A stretch of DNA of 64,000 nt from Clarkia xantiana subsp. parviflora (GCA_036873135.1 JAPTYO010000010.1:25165772-25229771); one strand, 5' to 3'; positions 45,846 to 57,049 are shown, counted from the stretch's first letter. Translations and numbers: made by a program. Notes: a model not told the origin generated them from the letters alone.

Positions 45846-48800
45846 TTACGTCCTCATGGCTAACTTGTTGAAAGCAGCAGTTATTCTCTCTTCCGTAATC
45901 AATCTGTGGTTCTCGTAGAAATCCAGTATCTCCATTGAAATATTTTTCACCTACAAATTTGTTATTACTGTGAAATGCAGAGGACGATGAATTCCCAAGC
46001 CGTTCTAACAAACGCAACACCCTCCAGTGTCCAAGTATCATCAACAAACTCTATAATACCGTAGGTTCAATTCAATCGTCAAGTCACCAAGTAGAGTTTT
46101 CATATTTGTTCTTAACTTTAGTTAATCTTCATCTTAGTTTTTTGTTGCATAAAAGGCGCTGAGAGAATATCACGCGAGGGGAAAATTTAGGGTCGTTAAA
46201 CAAAACTAACCACATTCATGTCAACGCGTAGCTCTTCGAACCATGCAGTGGTGTCCTTATCTTTGTGGACACTAGCAATGTAAATGCAAGCTAAGGCAAT
46301 CAGGTGTGGCGGGTGCACAAGAATTAGATCCATCTTGTAGGTGTCGTTCACGAGTCCCCTGTTTCACAGGAAGCATAGATGATAGATCATATAACAACCT
46401 CATCATAAACGGTGCAATTAAAAGATAATAACTAGGGTTAAGAACCTATAAACTGTTTGAGGTTTGCCCTACGTAAAATTTTGGTGTCTGAAATTTAAAT
46501 AGTTGATATTGGCTGTCTGAAGTTTCAGCTTGGTTGAAATTTTGTTTTCCATCCATTTTTTTTTTTGTCAAATTTTACAGAATGGTGTGAAAAGTCGAAA
46601 TTGCCCCTGATACTTTAATGTTTACTCCGGCCACACCCAACTCCGGCCGGCCACCACCCTACTCTGGTCGACCACCACCCTTACTCCGGCCAGCCACCAC
46701 AATTTAAACAACAAATTTGGACGGAGACAACAAATTTCAACAAAGTTGAAACTTCAAACAGTCAATATCAACAATTTAAACTTCAGAACCAAAATATTAC
46801 ATAAGGCAAGCTTCAGACAGTTTATAGGTTCTTAAACCTAATAACTAATCTGCATGACACAAAGCAGGATGTGATTTCAAAAAAAATCACCAGATGAGTA
46901 TTACTCGTAAAGAGTGACTGTAAAGAACTTCTGGAAGGCCTTAGGCTAATAGATTCGACCATTTCTCAGAAATAATAAATGTTTAATTGACGGACATCAA
47001 GACTTAAGAGTCTTACCAAGTAAATTGAGTCATATCGTTCATGCCAGCATCTTGAAGCAACCTGCCAAAATAGGTGAATATGTGCGAGATAAATAGAGAG
47101 AGATCCTTGGAAGGCGAGAATGTAATGTGACTTGATTTAAGATAATTCAAGATATTATACTTCGAAACTAAGTAATTAGTTTGACCACAGTCCTCGGGTT
47201 TAAAGCCAACCAAGAAAACATTCGAGCTCATTGTAGAAACATGCTCCCAAAAATATTCAGAACAAAGAATGATTGACTGACTTCTTCACTCTTTGGAACT
47301 AGAGAAAAGCACTGTTATATAGCTGGACCATATGTGAATGGATGAACCCTAAACTGAAGAAGCGAGCAGAATAATAAATAAAACCAAGATGGTAAAACTT
47401 AAAAGCTACTTACTGGGATAAGGAGCGGTAAGGGTGGTAGACAACTAAATAATAATCAAGTGCTTCTAAAATCTTCATTTCCATTTCAAGTATGTCCTTG
47501 ATCTCAAAGCGGTTTCTTTCATCAGAATCTGCAGAATGCAAGTTCAAGATCCTTACCTCTTCAATGTAGATGGATTGCTCAAATTAGTTACGCGTACTTA
47601 CATATCTTCCTACTGTAAAACTGAAGAAGCTTGGCTTGTACTGTGCTTTCTTCTGCTTTTGATGCCAAGTATAAGCAAGCTGGAGCCACTAGACGGGGAT
47701 CATAATCTGAAAGAGTTTTCCTGAGTCAGGAAGACATGAAAAATAGATTTAGTTATCTTTAGATGGATTCTTATCAAGGAAAAAATATTACCCAAAAAAA
47801 ATCATGGAAAAACAAACAAATGAAAGAAAATCAGAGGAAACATAAATGGTTCCAAAGGCACTTAATAAATCGAATATTTTACCCATATGGCCATCTTGCA
47901 GATTCCAAATGCTAAAACGTTAAAGAAACAGAAAAAAATTAAGTGGCGATATCGTGCTACCGTTGTCTCAAAGAGTGGCGTCATTTAGTGCCGTTATTTG
48001 TAACGGCAAGCACATCTCGTCTCGATAATGAACAGTAGTTTAAAATAACGGCAATAAGTGCGCTGCTCTTTAAGACAGCGGCAGCTCCATATAGCCGCTA
48101 TCTCAAAGAGCCCCGGTGGTTAGATTAGTAATTTTTTTTGTTTCTTTAACATTTTAGCATTTGGGTAAAAAATTCTAATAAATCATCCCTCTGGGTTAAA
48201 AAATCCAAGTTTTTTAACTCCCTCTCTCCACTATCAAAACAAAAGAACCTTTCATGAAGCTTTCTTACCTTGTGTAGACACGTCGCATATATGTAATCGC
48301 AGTGGCCACGACCCTGAAAAACTTGTGTCAGCTGATTAGACCGAATTTGTGACTCTTTAAAGTAGAACCCCAGAAATTTCAACCCCCCCCCCCCCCAAAG
48401 AAAAAAAAAAAAAACAGAGCCCTGCAAAATGAAATATACGCGCTTACAAAGGTGTCGATTAGACTTCACATACTGATGTCATATTTTAATTGATTGTGCG
48501 AAAAATTTAAATAACCAAATAAAGTGATCTATTGACATGCAATTGAGCGCATGTGAAATGCTGCCCTTGGTCAATATGACACAGGAATAACTGGTAGACC
48601 ATTTAAAACTCAGTATAATAATCACTAGTAATCTACCACAAAAAACTAAATTCATGTAGCTTTAACCTACCCATACACCATCATCATACCTTTGCCTGAC
48701 TTTGACATGTGGAGCCAACTTCCATATATCTGGAAGACGAACAAAACCAAGCTATGCAATCAAAATACAAATGCAAGAACTACCTTAAATAATAATATAG

Positions 48801-49301
48801 TAAGGTAGGAGCATCAATGAGACAATTACGAAATTGAATTTTATATGAGTTATGTGGCAATAAAATAGTCTACTCCCGATCCTTATGAGCAACGGCAGCA
48901 AGCAAACACAGTTTGAACATCAAGCGCAATGCTGATAAAGAATTGGATCAAAACAGACCGGCAGTTGAATAGAAAAATAATAGACTTCGGATGGCAAGCT
49001 TTTGAATCCAGCTGAATTTAAGCAATTAGGTAAGAACAAGGAAGGATTCGATCCAAATTAGAGAGATTTCAGAATCATACAAGTAGCCATGTGCATTTTG
49101 ATAAGCTTAAAATCCTCAACGGTGATCCCTTTCTCTTTGTCCTGTTGATGCACCGCATCAACTTTTTCCGGATCCAGAAGCTGCTTACTGCACCCAAGAT
49201 CGATGAGCTTGAGGAAGAATAAACAGCTAAATTGACACAATTAAAGAAGATTAGCCAGACATAGCTTACAAGTGCGTGGAAGTCCAAAAATTCGCCGCCA
49301 T
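45846..49301 (-). CDS. CYCC1: cyclin C (Mediator kinase-module cyclin)
   Basis: Nine exons (49301-49270, 49187-49081, 48729-48690, 48313-48269, 47720-47602, 47528-47414, 47061-47017, 46358-46211, 45950-45846) with GT..AG introns and matching phases give 251 residues, the usual cyclin C length. The protein begins MAANFWTSTH and contains QQDKEKGITVEDFKLIKMHM, YIWKLAPHVKVRQRVVATAI, RLVAPACLYLASKAEEST, ILEMEMKILEALDYYLVVYH, LLQDAGMNDMTQFTW, MDLILVHPPHLIALACIYIA and NISMEILDFYENHRLI. These are the two cyclin folds. Cyclin C partners CDK8 in the Mediator kinase module and regulates RNA polymerase II transcription in the nucleus. All landmark residues are intact. Two transposon insertions lie in introns 7 and 4, and a gypsy element starts about 207 bp upstream of the start codon. 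Confidence 0.97.
46435..46838. mobile_element. Mutator-type MITE in cyclin C intron 7
   Basis: GGGTTAAGAACC to GGTTCTTAAACC, with the 9-bp duplication TAATAACTA at 46426-46434 and 46839-46847. It sits between exon 8 (ends 46358) and exon 7 (starts 47017). The interior carries CCGGCC-type repeats near 46630-46700. Confidence 0.85.
47906..48163. mobile_element. foldback MITE in cyclin C intron 4
   Basis: CAAATGCTAAAACGTTAAAG at the left and CTTTAACATTTTAGCATTTG at the right are near-perfect inverted repeats of about 35 bp. The interior contains GCGGC/GCCGTTA motifs reminiscent of CACTA subterminal repeats. No unambiguous target duplication was found. Confidence 0.6.
48381..48414. repeat. C-run and A-run in cyclin C intron 3
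   Basis: About 14 C followed by AAAG and about 15 A. Length error or polymorphism is likely here. Confidence 0.9.
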
Positions 49302-49507
49302 TAATCGGTGGTCCGCGGCTAGAGAGATAGCTGCCACCAAGTACTCGTTGATCCTCCTTTCTCCTTCACCTCAACCAACCTCTTTGGAGAGGTTGGATAG
49401 TGGCGGCGAATGAATTCAATCTTCGCCGTCGAAAGGGTCTGATCGGAAACAACACCTTGTCTGAGAGGCTGAGATGATTACGGCTTTCCCAGAAAGTGAT
49501 AGCCAAG

Positions 49508-49932
49508 TGTCACGGACGCCCGCGTTTACATGATCTAAGGCTCGTCCGTGACACGTCGGGCCTCGTTTTCAAGTCGGGAATCCATAATCGGGGAGTCTTG
49601 GAATGCGTGCGATTCTAGAAGATTTTAGAAGACTCCACACATTTGTAGAAATCTCTTGTAATATGTAGAATTATCTAGAGATAACATTTAATGGGTAGTT
49701 GGGACTTTTGTAATTAATGTGGGTAGTTGGTGGATGTCTCCCTTGGAGCCTATAAAAGGGAGACCCCCTCTCATTTGTAAATCATCCTTAGAAATCTATT
49801 CACTTGAGTTCCAAAGCTCCTCTCCACTTCATACTCTTCTCTTCTTAGTTTTACTAGGGAAAAGGCTGACTTAGGAGCGGAATCCTAAGGCCGCACGGGT
49901 TAGGGAGCGCTAGATAATCCAGGCCCGTGACA
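49508..49932 (+). repeat. 5' LTR and primer-binding site
   Basis: TGTCACGGACGCC to GGCCCGTGACA. TATA-like CCTATAAAAGGGAG at 49750. Followed by TGGTATCAGAGC at 49935-49946, the initiator tRNA-Met primer site. Confidence 0.95.
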
Positions 49933-49957
49933 AGTGGTATCAGAGCAAGGATAATCG

Positions 49958-50722
49958 ATGGCATCCAATTCGGAGGTGGTGGTAGCTGAGAAGACCCGGA
50001 TGAATACCAAGGAGCAGTTGGCGGACCTTTATCATCAACTCGCGGTGCTGCAAGATGTGGTGGCTGAAGTCCAAGCAGACGCGGTTGGTGCGTCCAAGGG
50101 TGTGGACGAAATCCGTTATGGAATGGAGGAGATCCAGAAGGATGTGAAGGACTCAACTAAAGAACTTGGGAAGAAGGGTGACGCGCAAGGAGCTACCATC
50201 ACGGCCATCCAAGAAGAGCTGAATGAGCTCGTGGGATTGCGGGCGGAGGTGGCGGAACTCAGGAGGGAGCTGAATCGGGTGCGGAGAACCCGTGTCGAGG
50301 GAGCGGGCGCGGTGCAGCTCAGTCCACGTCCGGACGTCCTTAGGCCGGACAAGTTCAAGGGGTCTCGAGTGGCCAAAGACGTGGACAACTTCCTTTTCAG
50401 CATGGAGAACTACTTCCGAGCTACGGGAGTAGATGATGATATGTCTCGGCTAGGTATGATCTTTTCCTACTTGCAAGATAATGCACTAGTTTGGTGGCGT
50501 CGTAGGCAGGACAACCGACTAGGGGAAGAGATCCAAACTTGGGAGGAGTTCAGGGCGGAATTCCACAAACAATTCTACCCGGAGTATGCCGAGAACGAAG
50601 CGCGGGGAAAGCTTCGTCGTTTGGAGCACAATGGGGAACTTCGTGAGTACGTGAAGCAATTCACGGATGACCCAAAACGAGGCGTTCTTCCAGTTCATGG
50701 ACGGTCTCAAACCATGGGCTAA
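49958..50722 (+). CDS. gag: gypsy gag (capsid), frameshifted
   Basis: The frame begins [20 protein letters not shown] with a coiled-coil region (to about residue 110), then the gypsy capsid core: [48 protein letters not shown]. After REYVKQFTD the reading leaves the capsid frame; the true continuation ([20 protein letters not shown]) is in the next frame, starting about 50680. About ten residues normally found between these blocks are also missing. A small deletion that shifts the frame is the simplest explanation. Confidence 0.85.
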   Translation: MASNSEVVVAEKTRMNTKEQLADLYHQLAVLQDVVAEVQADAVGASKGVDEIRYGMEEIQKDVKDSTKELGKKGDAQGATITAIQEELNELVGLRAEVAELRRELNRVRRTRVEGAGAVQLSPRPDVLRPDKFKGSRVAKDVDNFLFSMENYFRATGVDDDMSRLGMIFSYLQDNALVWWRRRQDNRLGEEIQTWEEFRAEFHKQFYPEYAENEARGKLRRLEHNGELREYVKQFTDDPKRGVLPVHGRSQTMG

Positions 50723-52937
50723 GACGGAGTTGGAGTGTCGGGGCGTGGAGAACTTGGAGAGGGCGATGGTGACGGCCGAGTCGCTACACGAATATCGGTC
50801 GGAGAAGTCCAAGCCAAATGGTGGGGGAGATCGTGGGAAACCTTCTCATCCCAATGGAGGGAAATCCCACAAGCCCGATGGAGGAAAATCCGACGGCGGA
50901 AGATTCACCAAGTCGTTCTCCAAAGACAAAGGTGGATCGCGGTGGAAGGATCGTGGCCTGATAGAGTGCTTCTTGTGCAAGGGGCCTCACTTGGCTCGGG
51001 ATTGTCCAAAACGGGAGAAACTCGCAGCTCTCGTGACTTCGGAGGAGAAAGAAGAAGAAGGTACGCGGTTGGGTTCGCTGCGGATCCTTAGCTCCATCCA
51101 AAGCAAAAAGGCCAAGGCGAAGGGCCTAATGTTCGCGGAGATAGAAGTTGCCGGCAAGAAGATGAGTGCACTTGTCGACACGGGGGCTTCCAACCTCTTT
51201 ATGTCCGAGGAGGTCGCAAAGAAGCTAAACCTTCGTTTGGAGAAAACCAACACGACGTTGAAGACGGTGAACTCGAAGGAAGTCCCGACATGCGGAATTG
51301 CTCGCGAGGTAAACATTAAGTTAGGTATTTGGAGCAGCAAAGAAACGGTGGAGGTGATCCCTCTCGATGACTATGACTTCGTTATCGGGATGGACTTCCT
51401 CGATCGGATCGATGCCATGATAGTTCCTTTCGCGGATTGTATATGCATTTTGGATGCGAGGTGCCAATGCATCGTGCCGGTCAAGCGCTCGAAGGGAGGT
51501 GACAACAAGACCTTGTCGGCCATGCAACTCAAGAAGGGAGTCCGCAAAGGAGAGTGCACATTCCTCGCGACCTTGAAGTTGGACGAGGGTGAAAGCCGAG
51601 GGGACGAAATCCCGGAGGAAATAGCCCAAGTCCTTGGAGAATTTGGAGACGTTATGTCGGCCGAGCTTCCAAAGGAGTTGCCACCTAAGAGGGAGGTGGA
51701 CCACAAGATCGAGTTGGTTCCGGATGCACGGCCACCCGCCATGGCACCCTATCGCATGGCACCCCCGGAGTTGGAGAAGTTACGGAAGCAGCTCAAGGAG
51801 TTGCTCGATGCGGGATATATCCGGCCTTCCAAGGCCCCATTCGGCGCGCCGGTGCTGTTCCAAAAGAAGCACGACGGATCATTGCGAATGTGCATCGACT
51901 ACCGGGCGTTGAACAAATTCACGGTGAAGAACAAGTACCCGATTCCTCTCATCGCGGACTTGTTTGACCAACTTAGCGGGGCGAGATGGTTCACGAAGCT
52001 GGACTTGCGCTCGGGATACTGGCAAGTTCGGATCGCGGAGGGAGACGAACCAAAGACGGCTTGTGTGACGCGCTACGGATCATACGAGTTCCTCGTGATG
52101 CCCTTCGGATTAGCAAATGCGCCGGCTACATTTTGCACTCTCATGAACAAGGTACTCCATCCGTTCCTCGATCGTTTCGTTGTGGTTTACCTTGACGACA
52201 TTGTGGTGTATAGTCGGACCTTGGAGGAGCATATCGAGCACTTGCGCCAAGTGTTCGAGGCATTGCGGGAGAACAGCCTCTACGTGAAGAAGGAGAAGTG
52301 CGCGTTTGCACAACGAGAAGTCCCCTTTCTCGGTCACGTTGTTGGAGGAGGACGAGTTCGCATGGACCCGTCCAAAATCAAAGCCATCATGGAGTGGGAG
52401 CCTCCAACCAAGGTGACAGAGTTACGATCGTTCCTTGGCTTGGCAAATTATTACCGGCGGTTCATCAAGGGATACTCGAGCATTACCGTGCCACTCACGG
52501 ACCTGTTGAAGAAGAACTTGGCGTGGGAGTGGACGGAGAAGTGTCAAAAGGCGTTCGATCGCTTGAAGAAGGCGGTTACGGAGGAGCCCGTGCTCGTGTT
52601 GCCCGATTACAAGAAGCCGTTCGAGGTGGAGACGGACGCTTCAGACTTTGCCATTGGAGGTGTTCTCATGCAAGATGGGCATCCGATAGCGTACGAGTCC
52701 CGGAAGCTTAGCGACATCGAAAGGCGGTACACGGTCCAGGAGAAGGAGATGACGGCGGTGGTGCATTGCCTTCGGACATGGAGGCACTATCTCCTCGGAT
52801 CACGGTTCGTGGTGCGGACCGACAACGTGGACCGACAAGAAGCCGTTCGAGGTGGAGACGGACGCTTCAGACTTTGCCATTGGAGGTGTTCTAATGCAAG
52901 ATGGGCATCCGATAGCGTACGAGTCCCGGAAGCTTAG
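50667..52937 (+). CDS. pol: gypsy pol, first part: zinc knuckle, protease, RT, RNase H start
   Basis: The 756-residue frame begins in the end of gag. A zinc knuckle (C101, C104, H108, C113) has spacing one residue shorter than the usual CX2CX4HX4C. The aspartic protease motif VDTGAS is near 170-175. Reverse transcriptase has [32 protein letters not shown] and the catalytic YLDD at 508-511. RNase H starts at TDASD (656-660). At about residue 730 the frame enters the second copy of a 226-bp tandem duplication and ends in nonsense at 52937. The integrase part therefore lies in another frame. Confidence 0.95.
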   Translation: MTQNEAFFQFMDGLKPWAKTELECRGVENLERAMVTAESLHEYRSEKSKPNGGGDRGKPSHPNGGKSHKPDGGKSDGGRFTKSFSKDKGGSRWKDRGLIECFLCKGPHLARDCPKREKLAALVTSEEKEEEGTRLGSLRILSSIQSKKAKAKGLMFAEIEVAGKKMSALVDTGASNLFMSEEVAKKLNLRLEKTNTTLKTVNSKEVPTCGIAREVNIKLGIWSSKETVEVIPLDDYDFVIGMDFLDRIDAMIVPFADCICILDARCQCIVPVKRSKGGDNKTLSAMQLKKGVRKGECTFLATLKLDEGESRGDEIPEEIAQVLGEFGDVMSAELPKELPPKREVDHKIELVPDARPPAMAPYRMAPPELEKLRKQLKELLDAGYIRPSKAPFGAPVLFQKKHDGSLRMCIDYRALNKFTVKNKYPIPLIADLFDQLSGARWFTKLDLRSGYWQVRIAEGDEPKTACVTRYGSYEFLVMPFGLANAPATFCTLMNKVLHPFLDRFVVVYLDDIVVYSRTLEEHIEHLRQVFEALRENSLYVKKEKCAFAQREVPFLGHVVGGGRVRMDPSKIKAIMEWEPPTKVTELRSFLGLANYYRRFIKGYSSITVPLTDLLKKNLAWEWTEKCQKAFDRLKKAVTEEPVLVLPDYKKPFEVETDASDFAIGGVLMQDGHPIAYESRKLSDIERRYTVQEKEMTAVVHCLRTWRHYLLGSRFVVRTDNVDRQEAVRGGDGRFRLCHWRCSNARWASDSVRVPEA

Positions 52938-53060
52938 CGACATCGAAAGGCGGTACACAGTCCAGGAGAAGGAGATGACGGCGATGGTGCATTGCCTTCG
53001 GACATGGAGGCACTATCTCCTCGGATCACGGTTCGTGGTGCGGACCGACAACGTGGCGAC
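52609..53060 (+). repeat. 226-bp tandem duplication in RNase H
   Basis: The block starting ACAAGAAGCCGTTCGAGG is repeated with a period of 226 bp (second copy from 52835). The copies differ at only three sites by eye (CTC/CTA, CGG/CAG, GTG/ATG contexts). As 226 is not a multiple of three, the duplication breaks pol. Confidence 0.95.
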
Positions 53061-54441
53061 AAGTTACTTCCAAACCCAAAAGAAGTTGTCACCAAAACAA
53101 GCAAGGTGGCAAGACTTCTTGGCGGAGTTCGACTTCACGTTGGAGTACAAACCGGGGAAGACAAACTCGGTTGCGGATGCGCTAAGTAGGCGAGTGGAGC
53201 TGGCAGCCATAAGCCGACCTGAATGTACGCTAATCGGGATGATCAAGGAGGGGCTTAAGCACGACGCGAGGGCCCAAGCACTGATGGGGATGGCGACCGA
53301 GGGGAAGACACGGCAGTTTTGGTGTGAAGATGACCTACTTTACACCAAAGGACCGCGACTGTACGTGCCTCAACATGACAACCTTCGGAAGGAGATCTTG
53401 CGGGAGTGCCACGACTCGAAGTGGGCGGGTCATCCAGGAATCCATCGCACCATGGCACTTGTGGAGGACAGGTACTTTTGGCCTCAACTGCGGGACGATG
53501 TGGAGATGTACGTGAAGACTTGTCTCGTGTGCCAACAAGACAAGTTGGAGCAAAAATCACCCGCGGGACTTCTCGAGCCTCTTCCTACCCCGGAGCGACC
53601 ATGGGAGAGCGTCTCGATGGACTTCATTGTCAACCTACCCAAGTCCGAAGGATGCCAAACGTTGATGGTGGTGGTGGACAGGTTCTCCAAGTACGCAACG
53701 TTCATTCCGGCCAAGAAGGAGTGCCCAGCAGAGGAGGCGGCCAAGCTTTTCATGAAGCACGTTGTGAAGTATTGGGGAGTGCCATCCACAATCGTGAGCG
53801 ATCGAGACCCACGATTCACCGGGAGGTTTTGGACGGAGCTCTTCAAAATGCTAGGTACGGACTTAAACTTCTCCACGAGTTTGCATCCTCAAACCGACGG
53901 ACAAACGGAGCGAGTCAATGCACTCTTGGAGCTGTACCTTCGCCACTACGTGAGCTCGACACAAACCGATTGGGCGAAATTGCTGGATGTGGCCCAATTC
54001 TCCTACAATTTGCAAAAGAGCGAGTCCACGGGGAGGAGTCCATTCGAGATCGTGACGGGACAACAACCATCGACTCCAAGTACGGTGGCAACGGGCTATA
54101 AGGGGAGTAGTCCATCAGCATACAAGTTCGCCAAGTCTTGGCAAGAGGAGGCGGACATAGCGCGGTCGTGCCTAAACAAAGCCACTAAACGGATGAAGAA
54201 GTGGGCGGACAAGAAGCGGAGGCACATCGAGTACAACGTGGGCGACCGAGTGATGGTGAAGATGCATAACATTCTCCGTCACAAGGACATTCACAAGGGG
54301 CTTGTTCGTCGCTACGAGGGTCCATTCCGTGTTCTCAAACGAGTCGGGAAGGTGGCGTACAAGGTGGAGCTTCCAGCCAAAATGAAGGTCCATCCGGTTT
54401 TTCACGTGAGTATGCTCAAACCTTTTCACGAGGACAAATAG
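52852..54441 (+). CDS. pol: gypsy pol, second part: RNase H and integrase
   Basis: The 529-residue frame reads the second copy of the RNase H start, the rest of RNase H (DALSRR at about 109-114), then integrase. Its zinc-binding His/Cys residues are near 194, 198, 224 and 227. The catalytic triad is D257 (MDF), D317 (VSDRD) and E353 (DGQTERVN); D and E are separated by 35 residues as in retroviral-type integrases. The C-terminal [19 protein letters not shown] and [15 protein letters not shown] are the usual end of the domain. It stops with TAG at 54439-54441, just before the chromodomain. Confidence 0.95.
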   Translation: METDASDFAIGGVLMQDGHPIAYESRKLSDIERRYTVQEKEMTAMVHCLRTWRHYLLGSRFVVRTDNVATSYFQTQKKLSPKQARWQDFLAEFDFTLEYKPGKTNSVADALSRRVELAAISRPECTLIGMIKEGLKHDARAQALMGMATEGKTRQFWCEDDLLYTKGPRLYVPQHDNLRKEILRECHDSKWAGHPGIHRTMALVEDRYFWPQLRDDVEMYVKTCLVCQQDKLEQKSPAGLLEPLPTPERPWESVSMDFIVNLPKSEGCQTLMVVVDRFSKYATFIPAKKECPAEEAAKLFMKHVVKYWGVPSTIVSDRDPRFTGRFWTELFKMLGTDLNFSTSLHPQTDGQTERVNALLELYLRHYVSSTQTDWAKLLDVAQFSYNLQKSESTGRSPFEIVTGQQPSTPSTVATGYKGSSPSAYKFAKSWQEEADIARSCLNKATKRMKKWADKKRRHIEYNVGDRVMVKMHNILRHKDIHKGLVRRYEGPFRVLKRVGKVAYKVELPAKMKVHPVFHVSMLKPFHEDK

Positions 54442-54693
54442 GATCCAAGTCGGGCGGAATCATCTCGTGCACCAATTGGAGCGAAGACGGCCTACGACCG
54501 AGACGTTGAAGAGATTTTGGCGGATCGGGAGGTACGAAAACGTTGGTGCAAGCCGAAGCGGGAATACCTCATCAAGTGGAAGGGATTGCCAGAGTCCGAA
54601 GCAAGCTGGGAGCCGGCGGAAGACCTTTGGCAATTCACGAAGGAGATCGAGGCTTTCCATGATGCGGACGCGACGAGGGCGTCGCTCGATTAG
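54442..54693 (+). pseudogene. chromodomain of the gypsy integrase, cut off by a stop
   Basis: In the same frame as integrase but after the TAG, about 83 codons read EEILADREVRKR, YLIKWKGLPESEASWEPAED and LWQFTKEIEAF, then stop at 54691-54693. This is a chromodomain with its aromatic residues, which in chromoviruses guides integration to marked chromatin. Whether the stop is a mutation or leaves room for readthrough cannot be told. The polypurine tract GGTGGGGGAGAA follows. Confidence 0.85.
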
Positions 54694-54704
54694 GTGGGGG
54701 AGAA

Positions 54705-55128
54705 TGTCACGGACGCGGAGTTTACATGATCTAAGGCTCGTCCGTGACACGTCGGGCCTCGTTTTCAAGTCGGGAATCCATAACCGGGGAGTCTTGGGAT
54801 GCGTGCGATTCTAGAAGATTCTAGAAGACTCCACACACTTGTAGAAATCTTTTGCAATATGTAGAATTATCTAGAGATAGCATTTAATGGGTAGTTGGGA
54901 CTCTTGTAATTAATGTGGGTAGTTGGTGGATGTCTCCCTTGGAGCCTATAAAAGGGAGACCCCCTCTCATTTGTAAATCATCCTTAGAAATCTATTCACT
55001 TGAGTTCCAAAGCTCCTCTCCACTTCATACTCTTCTCTTCTTAGTTTTACTAGGGAAAAGGCTGACTTAGGAGCGGAATCCTAAGGCCGCACGGGTTAGG
55101 GAGCGCTAGATAATCCAGGCCCGTGACA
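54705..55128 (+). repeat. 3' LTR
   Basis: TGTCACGGACGCGG to GGCCCGTGACA, with the same TATA-like element. It lies directly after the polypurine tract. Confidence 0.95.
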
Positions 55129-55133
55129 CAAGT

Positions 55134-55765
55134 CCATCCTTAACTTTGTTAAAATAGAAAAAGGTAGTCCTCCATCTATATGTCTATACTCGAGATCGAT
55201 TTAGTCGATAATCGAATTCAACTATTTAAAGTAGATACTCAAAATCGAATTGTTCGATATTCGAATTCTACTTGCTAATTTTTTAGTCGACCTCAATTCG
55301 AGCTTTTTTTTCTATACAAAGTCGAGTACGGTTTTTTATATATATATATAATGAATCGAGTACGAGTTCACTTTTACTCGATTCAAGAGGCTCGTAAACC
55401 TAATCGAGTTTTTTTTTTCACATATTCGAGTAGAGTTCGAACTTGAGTTGATTCAAGTTTTCTATTATATATATATTCAATTCTAATCGAGTCGAGTTTA
55501 TACTCAAGCTAATATGCACCATTAATAATTTAATTGAACAATTTTAAAATTGGTGAGTCGAATTGGGCTGAGCTCGAACTTAGCAAGTATAAAACCAAGT
55601 CGAGTTCGAGCTTGAAAATTTTAAGCTTGATCGGATCGAACTAGAGTAAAATGAGACGAGTCGAGTTTGCCAGATACTCAACTCGGTTCTATTACACTCT
55701 AGTCCTCCAAGTTGGACGAGTTCCTTTTCTTTTGGGTTCAATTCAAACTACGGTTGAGATCGTGA
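55134..55765. other. TCGAG-rich repetitive spacer
   Basis: Many imperfect copies of ATTCGAGT/ACTCGAA words in both orientations; likely an old foldback or MITE without clear ends. No gene. Confidence 0.35.
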
Positions 55766-56400
55766 TTTTTTTTTTTTTTTGTTAAAGACCGATATTATTA
55801 AACACCACGGTGAGTACAGTGCATAGGAAAACAAAAAGCCACAACAGGTACTTTTGATAAATCCAAATCCCCATACAAACAATTTAGCTGATAACAGAAT
55901 ATAAAAAACCAAAGCAACACAGTATGAGCCAACCATACAAACAGCAAGAACTGAAGTAAATAACATAATCGGTTTAAGAACGCTAACACCCCATAACAAA
56001 AGATAGTAGCTTGTTGAGGAGGACCCCATCTGATACAGCAAAACAGTCAAATCTTTGTAGAGGAACTGAGGTACCCTCAAAGAAGACCTAGCTAAGAACA
56101 GCCCTGCGCGACAGGCAATACTAGAAAGAGAACCAGGAACGATAAAATTACAGACAATCCAATTAACAAACGAGAACCACATGAGGAAGTCGAAGATGGT
56201 AGAGATTCCCCCGAGGTAGATGAGACCAAAGATCAAACTACCAATGCATCTCTGAACGAGGAATATCCGAGGACTAACGCACGTTAGGTATGCCGAAGAA
56301 AAACTATGCTCCTCTCGCATGAGGAGAAGTTTACAAGGATCAGATACGGTAGAAACCGGATCCAAATCTGAATGGTGGCAATGGAAAAGCATGTGGTAAA
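55766..56400 (-). mobile_element. LINE-like 3' end with poly-A tail
   Basis: Read on the minus strand it ends GTTTAATAATATCGGTCTTT followed by AAC and about 15 A. It shares the TGTATCAGATGGGGTCCTCC region with 43250-43866. A 214-residue minus frame covers it but shows no RT or endonuclease motif, only hydrophobic 3'-UTR-like translation. It truncates the copia element on its right, suggesting insertion into that element. Confidence 0.5.
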
Positions 56401-56428
56401 AAGTGTGAAAAATGGTTGTCGTACCAGA

Positions 56429-57049
56429 TTATCGTTTAGACCTTTTATTGTTGGGTTTATCCAAGCAATTCTGAAGTCTAGCAAACCTAGCATCGGACAA
56501 TTCAGGAAGTTTGAAGATCTTCTCATCTTTATGGTCGGCATCATATAAGTCAATTTCCGTTTTAATTGCTGTGATCAGACGTGTAAGTCCGTTATCATCA
56601 GCAAACCATGAAAGAGGAAACATCTCCATTACTTTCTGAATTCCTGCCCATTCATCGGCGTCGAGAACGGTTTTTATCTCATTCTCCTTGCATAGAATTT
56701 CATGGTATACGACCATTAATTCTCTTGCTTCAGCTGCCTTTCCCTTCCCGTAACGAAGGTGTAAGGTGCACCAAAGATGCAATGAGCTCTTTTGAATAGT
56801 CCTTTCCTCCGTTTCAGCTGTCAGATGCGAGCAGATTATTTTTCGAGCTCTTTGATCCCTCCATAACTTGTCTTTATTATTGTATCTTTAAGGAGTCCCT
56901 CCCTCGTTTGTATGTATACGTTGACCTTTTGGATTGATACGATCCTCGACTCCTGCGGGTATCAGGTCACATTCAACACTAATTTTCCAATCATCATAAT
57001 TAGTATCATCCAGTTTGCATATTTTCTTAAAACGATCCGATCGAGCCAT
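56429..57049 (-). pseudogene. copia gag remnant
   Basis: Minus-strand frame from ATG at 57049 reads MARSDRFKKICKLDDTNYDD then WKISVECDLI, like the N terminus of copia gag (…TNY..WK). It stops at about 56890. A second frame (56782-56429) continues with hydrophilic sequence ending KPNNKRSKR, which does not clearly match gag. Degenerate. Confidence 0.45.

Larger units (their letters stand above)
49508..55128 (+). mobile_element. Ty3/gypsy chromovirus, nearly complete
   Basis: LTR, primer-binding site, gag, protease, RT, RNase H, integrase, chromodomain, polypurine tract and LTR are all in order. CAAGT occurs at 49504-49508 and 55129-55133 as the likely 5-bp target duplication, overlapping the first LTR base. 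The LTRs differ at about eight transitions plus a small change near their start, so the insertion is fairly recent. The coding region is broken in three places (see separate entries), so the copy is not autonomous. It lies just upstream of cyclin C, in opposite orientation to it. Confidence 0.95.

Noticed and set aside
55748..56392. 214-codon hydrophobic frame as a membrane protein
   Set aside because: It ends in the poly-A tail of a LINE-like segment and shares DNA with another such tail; more likely untranslated sequence.
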